A stretch of 8,658 bases of DNA from Verrucomicrobiota bacterium (lineage in GTDB: Bacteria > Verrucomicrobiota > Verrucomicrobiia > Limisphaerales > UBA9464). The notes below the pieces were generated by a model, which saw nothing but the letters and a program-made list of their open reading frames with translations, made no database searches and was not told the origin of the DNA. Shown piece by piece: positions 1-5,991 of the stretch. The stretch covers positions 1 through 8,658 of the forward strand of contig JANXMD010000241.1 of NCBI GenBank assembly GCA_025354845.1, read 5' to 3'. How positions within the stretch are numbered: the stretch's first letter is position 1; every line of letters starts with the position of its first letter. The position numbers were made by a program, and so were the translations under genes.

Positions 1-957
1 CCCGCAGGCCCCGGTGTAGGTGGCCAGACGCCCCTCCGGCGTCAGTTGCCCCGGCTGGTAACCGCGGTTCACACCGGGATTCACCCGGGCGGTCCACACC
101 CGCTGATCCTCCACCAGCTGCACGTTCACCCCATACGGACTGCGCAGATTCGGATTCCGCAGCAGGTAGCGTCCATCGACGAGGTCGGCGCGAAGTTGGT
201 CGGAATTCGAATTGTGATACAGCCGGCCGAAGTTGTCCTGCGACAGGCCCCACTGGCCGCGGAACTGGGTGGACTCCTTCTGCCACGCATTGGTACCGGA
301 GGCATTCCAGCGGTAGCGCCAGGTGTGATTCGCCGAGTAGATCCAGTTGTCGAGTGCCCAGGTGGGACTGTTGCTCGCGTGTTCCGGGTTCGCCTTGCGA
401 CCGAGCTTCGGATCGTCCTGGCTCGCGTAGTCGTCCGACACCAGCTCCTTCTTGTCGGCCTTTCCGTCCCCGTCGGTGTCGCGTAGGAACCAGAGCTTCG
501 GAGGCTCGGCCACCAGGGCTCCGTCCTGAAAGAGCATTACCGAACGGGCCATGACCAAGCCGTCGGCAAAAACCGTCCGCTTGTCCATGCGGCCGTCCCC
601 ATCCGTGTCTTCGAGAATCGCGATTGAGCACACTCCACGGCCCTCACCATCGCCATCGGGAGTCGCCATGTACCCCTTCATTTCGACCACCCACAGACGT
701 CCGCGATGATCGAACTGCATCGCCACCGGCGAGCTCACCAGCGGCTCGGCGGCCACCAGTTCGACGTGAAATCCCGGGGCGATGGCGAAGGATTTTGCCT
801 CTTCCTCAGGGCTCCGCACGGGCGAGAGGGGGATCTTCTCCGTAGGCACCCGCTCTTGCTGGATCTCGTTGGTGTGATCGCCGTTTTGACCGACGGCAAC
901 GCCGCCAATGAGGAGTTGGAACGTCAGGGCGGCACGAAGGATCGGGGGTCGCAACAT
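1..957 (-). CDS. PVC-type membrane-bound dehydrogenase / heme-binding domain protein, N-terminal part (gene runs off the left edge)
   Basis: The first 319 codons of a larger gene are present, with no stop before base 1. Residues 1-23 look like a signal peptide: a basic start, a hydrophobic stretch (LTFQLLIGGVAV) and a likely cut after AVG. The mature part begins a propeller-like domain: the phrase FAIAPGFHVELVAAEPLV near residues 58-73, then FDHRGRLWVVEM at 82-93, is typical of large secreted proteins of Planctomycetes and Verrucomicrobia annotated as membrane-bound dehydrogenase (TIGR02604 type). Two DTDGDG calcium-loop-like motifs lie at 117-122 and 160-165. Family members often reach about 1000 residues and many end in a cytochrome-like domain with CxxCH; that part lies outside the window, so heme binding cannot be checked. 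An in-frame ATG at 1005 would add 16 residues before the signal peptide; 957 is preferred because it puts the signal peptide at the N-terminus. The substrate is unknown. Confidence 0.88.
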   Translation of the reverse strand, partial: MLRPPILRAALTFQLLIGGVAVGQNGDHTNEIQQERVPTEKIPLSPVRSPEEEAKSFAIAPGFHVELVAAEPLVSSPVAMQFDHRGRLWVVEMKGYMATPDGDGEGRGVCSIAILEDTDGDGRMDKRTVFADGLVMARSVMLFQDGALVAEPPKLWFLRDTDGDGKADKKELVSDDYASQDDPKLGRKANPEHASNSPTWALDNWIYSANHTWRYRWNASGTNAWQKESTQFRGQWGLSQDNFGRLYHNSNSDQLRADLVDGRYLLRNPNLRSPYGVNVQLVEDQRVWTARVNPGVNRGYQPGQLTPEGRLATYTGACG

Positions 958-1047
958 GGGACAAATTCGGAGTCCACCCACCCGGACGGTGCTTCCGGGG
1001 TTCATTCCGGAATTCGGTCAGACTCGGATGCAGGACGGTGTCGCCAA

Positions 1048-1076
1048 GCAATACCTTCAATTCCGATTTACGCCAA
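1048..1076 (-). promoter_or_regulatory. Candidate sigma70-like promoter for the PVC-type gene
   Basis: Read on the minus strand, TTGGCG (1076-1071) is followed after 17 bases by TATTGC (1053-1048). The matches to TTGACA and TATAAT are 4 of 6 and 3 of 6, with ideal spacing, in the most AT-rich part of the gap. Transcription would start near 1041, leaving a leader of about 84 bases before the ATG at 957. The heptamer CTTGGCG occurs twice, at 1077-1071 and 1048-1042, overlapping both boxes, and might be a regulator site. This rests on sequence similarity only. Confidence 0.28.
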
Positions 1077-1081
1077 GAACC

Positions 1082-1115
1082 CGCTTCCGCCGGGAGCGCT
1101 GGCATCCTGCCGGCG
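1082..1115 (+). repeat. Two adjacent short hairpins, REP-like element
   Basis: Hairpin 1 (1082-1098) pairs CGCTTCC with GGGAGCG around the loop GCC. Hairpin 2 (1097-1115) pairs CGCTGGCA with TGCCGGCG around the loop TCC. They share two bases, so both stems cannot be complete at once. Each stem is fully paired on the plus strand with a single T-G wobble, which becomes an A-C mismatch on the minus strand. No T run follows on either strand, so a standard intrinsic terminator is unlikely. Tight GC hairpins between genes are the usual form of REP-type elements. Membership of a dispersed family is an inference. Confidence 0.5.
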
Positions 1116-1130
1116 AGAGGGATTGAATTT

Positions 1131-1146
1131 GAAAGCAGGAAAGCAG
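1131..1146 (+). repeat. Tandem 8-mer, 2 copies of GAAAGCAG
   Basis: GAAAGCAG occurs at 1131-1138 and again directly at 1139-1146, followed by a purine-rich run (GAGAGAAAAC). The purine bias contrasts with the neighbouring genes. The repeat lies between the hairpin pair and the heptamer array. Two copies alone would not be remarkable; the clustering with other repeats is what makes it worth recording. Confidence 0.6.
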
Positions 1147-1180
1147 GAGAGAAAACAACCAAGACGCAAAGCGCAGGGAC

Positions 1181-1208
1181 TTTCGACTTTCGACTTTCGA
1201 CCTTCGAC
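1181..1208 (+). repeat. Tandem heptamer array, 4 copies of TTTCGAC
   Basis: Three perfect copies of TTTCGAC (1181-1187, 1188-1194, 1195-1201) are followed by a fourth with one change, CTTCGAC (1202-1208). On the minus strand this reads as GTCGAAA units. It lies 42 bases beyond the stop codon of the DsbA-like gene. Because it is non-coding and 7 bases long, copy number could vary by slippage without affecting a protein. Confidence 0.85.
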
Positions 1209-1250
1209 TAAAAGAGTCAGGCAGAACCCGTACTCGATCAAATCCATCGA

Positions 1251-1910
1251 TCAAGCCCCCGGGGGTGTCCCGAAATGCGCCTTGTGGGCGGCATATCCGG
1301 CGACGTCCGAGAGCATCGCCTCGATGGTAGCCTCGAGTGGCTTGATCGACACCAGCCCGGAGAAGATCGCGCGATCGCCGATCGCATCCTCCAGTACGAA
1401 AGCGGGTCGCTGCGAAATCTTGAGCCCGTGGAATTCATCGGTGGAGGCCTTCGCCCGCGCGGCGACTTCCGGTGATCTGGCTCGATCGAGCAACCGCCCG
1501 GCGTCCACACCCGCAGCGGTAGCACCGATTTCCGCCGAGATCTCCCACTGCCCCACTCGACGTCCTTCGCGGACGGCGGCGTTGGCAATCGCCAACCGCA
1601 CGCGATCGTCGTTCACACCAAAGTCTCGGGCCGCCTCGCACACCAGGTTGGGTGCGAGGTATTCCCGCAGCGCGGGATCGAACCAGCCGGAGCTCAACAT
1701 GTACGGAGAACGCATGATCGTCCCGCTGCGCCGATAGAACCAATCGCACTGCTCGCGCGAAACGGGCATGCCCGAACCGTCCATCAGCGCCAGCTTCCAT
1801 TCGAAGTCCACCTGACCGGCGTAGCGCTTCTGGAGGTCCGCCCAGACGGGCTCCACCCAGTGACACCAGGACGACACGACTTCGAGGTAGTAGGTGATGC
1901 GCAGGTTCAT
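1251..1910 (-). CDS. DsbA/thioredoxin-fold family protein with a one-cysteine active site (HCCA isomerase/GST-kappa-like)
   Basis: This 219-residue protein has the layout of the DsbA/FrnE/2-hydroxychromene-2-carboxylate isomerase superfamily. It opens with the strand LRITYYLE, followed by the active-site turn VSSWCHW (residues 12-18). A helical middle section follows, and then a cis-proline region QRPAFVLEDAIGD (P169) leads into a last strand and helix. Dithiol members carry CPWC at the turn; here S13 stands where the first cysteine should be and only C16 remains. GST-kappa and HCCA isomerases also use serine at that point. C55 and C91 are away from the turn. There is no signal peptide, so it probably acts in the cytoplasm and is unlikely to form disulfides in the exported neighbours. 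It starts 24 bases after the metalloprotease stop, suggesting co-transcription. No Shine-Dalgarno is seen. Family call is firm; substrate and reaction are unknown. Confidence 0.85.
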   Translation of the reverse strand: MNLRITYYLEVVSSWCHWVEPVWADLQKRYAGQVDFEWKLALMDGSGMPVSREQCDWFYRRSGTIMRSPYMLSSGWFDPALREYLAPNLVCEAARDFGVNDDRVRLAIANAAVREGRRVGQWEISAEIGATAAGVDAGRLLDRARSPEVAARAKASTDEFHGLKISQRPAFVLEDAIGDRAIFSGLVSIKPLEATIEAMLSDVAGYAAHKAHFGTPPGA

Positions 1911-1934
1911 GGCGGGATTTCGAGTCGGGAGGAA

Positions 1935-4619
1935 TCAACGGCCAGGAGGCTTGGGCGGAAGGAGCGCGAGGATGTCCTGCTGCTTGAGATACCAGTCGCG
2001 CAACGGGCGAGAGAGCGTGGAGTCCTTGAATTCCTTGAAGTTCGCAATGTTGAGCGCGCCTTCGACGTCGTCCTTGAGCGCCTTGTTGAGGTCGCCCTTG
2101 GCATCCACTGCCCAACCGCGGAACGAGCCGGTTTTGTCATTTAACGCCTTGGCAGCAGCGAGGCGGCTTTCGTCGTCGTACTTGAACGCCACCACCTCAA
2201 CGAGGCTCTTGTCCACCTTGCCGCGGATGTGGGTCTCCTCGTCCTTGGCCAGGATCACTGCTCGGGCCACCTCGATGATGCGGCGCTCCAGTTTGGCCAC
2301 CAGGTCGTCGTCACCGAGGGTTCCGTTGGCTTCCAGCGACAGGTCACGCGTCAGGTTCTCCATCCGACTGCAGACCTGTTTCACCAATTCTTTCTCGAAC
2401 TGGGTGAAGAACTGCTTGCCACGCTTCAGAATCACTTCCTTCTCGGCCGGCGAGAACGAGTAGCGTTTCTCATCCAGGCCCACCCAGTTGGTGTAGGCGG
2501 GGCTTTCCAGAAGTTTCTCCAACCGGGCATTGAGCGCGACGGCGCTGACCTTCTCAACCGCCTGCACCCCCTTGGGTTCGTCCTTCAGCTCCAGTTTGAG
2601 ATCGAGCGGAAGAAAGGCGAACGCCGCGCGATCCAATCCACCCAGGCGGTCGACTTGATCGTTGAGCGCCTTCCAATGGGCCTTCACGCGGTCCTTGTGG
2701 TTGAGCTCATCGAGCACATCGAAGTCATTTTCCACCTTGAGCGATCGCGCCCCGGAACGGAACCAGACCAGCATCCGACTCAACTGGCCGGCGGCGCTTG
2801 TGGCGTACGAGCGTGCATCTAGCGGCACCTTGGTCACAGGAACACTGTCCCGCGGGTCGCGTGGCGCCTTCTGGGCGATGAATCGCTCGATGAGCGAGCT
2901 CGGTAGGTTGTGCAGCAACTCCGACAGGTCGCTGTACGCCGCCAGGACCGGATCCGCGCCGTAGTCAAAGGTGGCCACGTCTCCGTAGCGGATCGCGTCG
3001 CCGTCAGTGCCGAAAAGCAGCTTCTTTTCCGAGGGCTCCTTGCCGTTGTAATACCCCCACTGAATCGCCGCGCGATCATGCGGCAGCGCCTCCGGATTCA
3101 CCCGCATGCGCCAGCCGACGAAGGCCGCGGCGCGGAACACGCTGTACTCCATCATCGAGGTGGTGGTGATACGGTTGGTGTAGGGTTCGGTACCCTTATT
3201 CACCACGTAGGCCTTGAACCAGTCATCAAGCTCCTTCGGGGACAGGCTCGCGGAAAGGCTGCCGGCAAAGTTGTGGCGGAGGCCGAGCACGTGTCCCACC
3301 TCATGAGCCACCACTTCGCGAACGTAGTCCTGCGAGGCGCGTAGCACGGCCTCGTCGGTCATGGCCTCATTGGCGAGGAGATCGGTCAATCCCTGTGCGT
3401 ACTGTTCGGCAAATTCGGCAAGATCCACGTCGCAAGCGCTGGCCGAACCTAGCAACGCGACCCCGAACTTCATCCCGCGATCGCGGCCGTCAGGGCGGGT
3501 CTTTTCCTTCTTCTCGCCCTCTTTTTTGGCGGCGAGCTCCTGCATTGCCCGGAGCGCTTGGCGCGCACGAGCTTTGCCCGAGACGGCAAAGACCGAGGTC
3601 ATGTAGGCCTGACCGTGACGCGACTCACCCGTTCGCGGATCGAGCAACAGATCGGCATAGGCCACTCCCGCGCGGTCCCACGGCACCCATTGAACGATGT
3701 TGCGCGTGGCGTCCGGCGCAGTGACGCCATCCGGGGCCTTGTCCACGCGGACCACATTGGTTCCAAAGGCACGATTCCAATAGAGGATGCCGTCCTTGAC
3801 TGCTTCCACGTACTCCTTCGGCGTGTTGGCGCTGAAGTAAAACTGAATGGGTTTGGCGAGGTCGAAGCGGGCCATTTTGGTGGTGGTCCGGCCCGTGGTC
3901 GGCTCCAGCAGGGGCGGCGTCGCGAAGAAGCGGGCATATCGCGCCTCAATCTCCGACTGTTCCCTCCCCGGCTTGTCAGTCGGCTGGTAAGGGGTGAAGA
4001 AATACCGAACCTCGTAGCGGCTCTCCCGGTTGGCATCGCTTTCACGATCGCGCACCTGGACGCTCTGGCGGATCACCAACTGCGATTCCTGCCGCTCCAC
4101 TGCGAACACGCGGCCCTGAGGCACTTCAAGGGAGACGTCCCGCCCAGAGGTGTCGGCGCTGAGCCAGGATTGGTCGAAGACGCGCCGCATGCCGCGGTTG
4201 AAGTCGAAAACCACCCGGTTGGCGTCCTGCTCCACAATGGGAAACGTGGCGATCAGGCGCCGGCTCGGGAGATCCTGGGTCACCACGATGCCGTCCACCG
4301 CCTCGTACAGGTCCACGCCGTCGTGGAACAATTCAAAGCGCACCACCAAGCCCGCCAGGCCGTGGCTGGTGGCGACGGTCGCCTGCGGAATCAGCGAGGC
4401 AGACAGCAGGAAGTCCTTCCCCAGGGCCGAGCGGTTGAGAACCAGGTTCTGGTTGGTTCCTGCGTTCAGCTCATCCTGGATGCGTCGAGGCTCGGCGGCG
4501 GCCAGGGTGCCGGTCGTCAGGATTGCCACAATCCACTGGATCCAGACCGCAAACGGCCGGAACGAAGGAGTGGAATACGAAGCCGCGGGAGCCGCGGCGT
4601 GGAATGTCAGGATGGACAT
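1935..4619 (-). CDS. Secreted zinc-dependent metalloprotease, metzincin (DUF5117/DUF4953 type)
   Basis: From the ATG at 4619 the protein has 894 residues. Its N-terminus is a long polar stretch followed by a hydrophobic core (FAVWIQWIVAILTTG) and a likely cut near LAAA-EP, a signal peptide or membrane anchor. A beta-rich domain follows that resembles DUF5117, ending around YFFTPYQP and a 'PIQFYFSANTPKEYVEAVKDGILYWNRAFG'-like block split here as PIQFYFSANTP and GILYWNRAFG (about 257-286). The catalytic motif HEVGHVLGLRH covers residues 439-449 (bases 3273-3305): H439, H443 and H449 would bind zinc and E440 is the catalytic base. A Met-turn, SMMEY, lies at 488-492. A long helical C-terminal region follows, as in DUF4953 proteins of 800-900 residues. 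A lysine-rich charged loop at about 364-377 may be an insertion. An in-frame TTG at 4691 would add 24 residues ahead of the export signal and is less likely. It lies between the GH5 and DsbA-like genes. Substrate unknown. Confidence 0.9.
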   Translation of the reverse strand: MSILTFHAAAPAASYSTPSFRPFAVWIQWIVAILTTGTLAAAEPRRIQDELNAGTNQNLVLNRSALGKDFLLSASLIPQATVATSHGLAGLVVRFELFHDGVDLYEAVDGIVVTQDLPSRRLIATFPIVEQDANRVVFDFNRGMRRVFDQSWLSADTSGRDVSLEVPQGRVFAVERQESQLVIRQSVQVRDRESDANRESRYEVRYFFTPYQPTDKPGREQSEIEARYARFFATPPLLEPTTGRTTTKMARFDLAKPIQFYFSANTPKEYVEAVKDGILYWNRAFGTNVVRVDKAPDGVTAPDATRNIVQWVPWDRAGVAYADLLLDPRTGESRHGQAYMTSVFAVSGKARARQALRAMQELAAKKEGEKKEKTRPDGRDRGMKFGVALLGSASACDVDLAEFAEQYAQGLTDLLANEAMTDEAVLRASQDYVREVVAHEVGHVLGLRHNFAGSLSASLSPKELDDWFKAYVVNKGTEPYTNRITTTSMMEYSVFRAAAFVGWRMRVNPEALPHDRAAIQWGYYNGKEPSEKKLLFGTDGDAIRYGDVATFDYGADPVLAAYSDLSELLHNLPSSLIERFIAQKAPRDPRDSVPVTKVPLDARSYATSAAGQLSRMLVWFRSGARSLKVENDFDVLDELNHKDRVKAHWKALNDQVDRLGGLDRAAFAFLPLDLKLELKDEPKGVQAVEKVSAVALNARLEKLLESPAYTNWVGLDEKRYSFSPAEKEVILKRGKQFFTQFEKELVKQVCSRMENLTRDLSLEANGTLGDDDLVAKLERRIIEVARAVILAKDEETHIRGKVDKSLVEVVAFKYDDESRLAAAKALNDKTGSFRGWAVDAKGDLNKALKDDVEGALNIANFKEFKDSTLSRPLRDWYLKQQDILALLPPKPPGR
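3273..3305 (-). other. Metzincin zinc-binding motif HExxHxxGxxH
   Basis: These bases encode HEVGHVLGLRH, followed by NF, in the metalloprotease. All three zinc-binding histidines, the catalytic glutamate and the glycine are intact, so the enzyme should be active rather than a degenerate homologue. Confidence 0.93.
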
Positions 4620-4694
4620 GAAATGAGGGTTGGACCTAGGCGCCCCGGGGCGACGGGGAGGATCTGGCAATGGAAAGCACGCGGTGGGCAATGT

Positions 4695-5888
4695 TCAATT
4701 TCCGCGAGGTTCACGGGCGGCCTTGGCGGATTCCTGGCGCCACTTTCGGTTGAGGGTTGCCACGGCCTCGAGCTGAACCCGCCTGAGGTTGCCGGCGGTG
4801 ACGTTCCAATCGGCCGACTGCGCATTGAAGTCGTAGACCCATAGCGCGGCTAGCGAGACGCCCGCGTCATCGATCCGGGTCAAGAGCGCGTTAAAGGTCG
4901 CCACCTGATCAGGCAACGGGCGCCCCGGGACGCCGAATTCCCCGACAAACACCGGTTTGCGCAAGGTGCGACCGATTCGGACGGCCGAGTCGAGGCGGTC
5001 GAGATCAGACGGTTCGTAAGCCCTCACCGTCAGCGCCTGCATCGGATCCGGATTGTCGTCGCGGAGCATCTCGGCGAACTGCTCTGGGGTGTCCTTGTCC
5101 CACGTGCGCGATTTCCACTGATGCCACGCGCTGACCCGCGGAAAGGCATTCCCGGACAAAATCAGCCGTTCAGAATCCTGCGCACGCACCGCCTCGGCGA
5201 ACGCCTTGAATGCGATGCGAATCTGATCGTGGGTCAACTCATCGGCGGCTGTCCGCGCTGCCGGCGTTCCCAGGCTTGGCGCCACGCGAGGACGCTGCTC
5301 TGCCGCATTCGGAAGATCGGCCGCCAGGGTGAACTCATTGCCGAATTCCCAGGCCAGAATGGCGGGTGAATCCCGGTAACGCGACACCACCTCGCGCACG
5401 TAACCCTTCATGAACGCGTGCACCTTGCTATTCGTGTCCCCCCAGCGATTGCAGGGTTCTCCGACCAGATCCGGGATTGCACTCAGATTCCAGAAGAGCG
5501 AGGGAATGAGTCCGATCTGATGCCGCTCAGCGGAACGCACCACCGCATCGAGACGTGAAAAATAATCAAACCGATTGGTTTGATACAGGCCCCATTGAAC
5601 CGGCCAGTAGCCGCCGGCTGAGAAGCGCGCGAACGGAATGTCCCGCATCTCCAGCACGGCGAACCCAGAATCACACTCCCGCCCCGCCTCGGTTTCCAAA
5701 GCCCGCTGAAAGGCATCGTAGAAATTCACACCCACGGCCCGAAACGGACGGCCGTAGCGCTGAAGCGTGCCATTCGTGGAGACGCTGAGCCCGGATCCGG
5801 CATGAGCGAAAAACGCGGTCAGCAAAACGAACCCGACTTCGAACTCGATCCAACGCCGAACCCAAAAAATCGAGCGGCCCGTCTTCAT
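4695..5888 (-). CDS. Secreted GH5-like glycoside hydrolase (cellulase/mannanase-type TIM barrel)
   Basis: From the ATG at 5888 the protein has 397 residues. The N-terminus (MKTGRSIFWVRRW, then FEVGFVLLTAFFAHAG) is a plausible signal peptide, so the enzyme should be exported. The catalytic domain begins near GRPFRAVGVNFYDAF, a typical first strand of GH5 and clan GH-A barrels. The acid/base glutamate sits in WEFGNEF (E185) and the nucleophile in KPVFVGEFG (E317); both are intact at the expected strand ends. An aromatic segment after the last strand (LWVYDFNAQSADWNVT) probably lines the sugar-binding cleft. Mannanase- or glucanase-type activity is an inference, since subfamily and substrate cannot be read by eye. 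An in-frame ATG at 5957 would add 23 polar residues before the signal peptide and is less likely. The metalloprotease gene begins 75 bases downstream; MoxR ends 103 bases upstream. Confidence 0.87.
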   Translation of the reverse strand: MKTGRSIFWVRRWIEFEVGFVLLTAFFAHAGSGLSVSTNGTLQRYGRPFRAVGVNFYDAFQRALETEAGRECDSGFAVLEMRDIPFARFSAGGYWPVQWGLYQTNRFDYFSRLDAVVRSAERHQIGLIPSLFWNLSAIPDLVGEPCNRWGDTNSKVHAFMKGYVREVVSRYRDSPAILAWEFGNEFTLAADLPNAAEQRPRVAPSLGTPAARTAADELTHDQIRIAFKAFAEAVRAQDSERLILSGNAFPRVSAWHQWKSRTWDKDTPEQFAEMLRDDNPDPMQALTVRAYEPSDLDRLDSAVRIGRTLRKPVFVGEFGVPGRPLPDQVATFNALLTRIDDAGVSLAALWVYDFNAQSADWNVTAGNLRRVQLEAVATLNRKWRQESAKAAREPRGN

Positions 5889-5991
5889 GCGAGCGTCCGA
5901 TCGACCCTCGCAGACGTTGGTGAATCGCACCCGCTCATCCGACAAACCAGATTCCATGCGATCGGATCGACGGCGGTGCCGGGAAACGAAT

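Larger units (their letters stand above)
958..1250. other. 293-base intergenic region with clustered short repeats
   Basis: No believable gene lies here; the open frames crossing it have no recognisable protein character. From right to left it holds the 3' flank of the DsbA-like gene, a heptamer array (1181-1208), a doubled 8-mer (1131-1146), two neighbouring hairpins (1082-1115), then a more AT-rich stretch (about 1040-1075) with a possible promoter and the leader of the PVC-type gene. The break in gene spacing suggests that the PVC-type gene is transcribed separately from the four genes upstream of it. Confidence 0.7.

Noticed and set aside
1004..1013. 10-base palindrome ATTCCGGAAT upstream of the PVC-type gene
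   Set aside because: Could be an operator, but one short palindrome overlapping the alternative start codon, with no second copy, is not enough.
1082..1115. Intrinsic terminator for the DsbA-like gene
   Set aside because: The hairpins are over 130 bases beyond the stop, carry a mismatch on the transcribed strand and have no T run after them.
1234..1253. Direct repeat TCGATCA (1234-1240 and 1247-1253) at the end of the DsbA-like gene
   Set aside because: Seven bases, two copies, one overlapping the stop codon; likely chance. No attachment-site context such as a tRNA or integrase.
706..1737. 343-codon open frame on the plus strand
   Set aside because: It runs antisense through the PVC-type gene, the repeat-bearing gap and the DsbA-like gene, with low-complexity R/S/P-rich translation; a composition artefact.
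3558..4844. 428-codon open frame on the plus strand opposite the metalloprotease and GH5 genes
   Set aside because: Its protein has no recognisable domain and is rich in R, G, H and V as expected for the reverse of a GC-rich gene; the minus-strand frames carry intact catalytic motifs.
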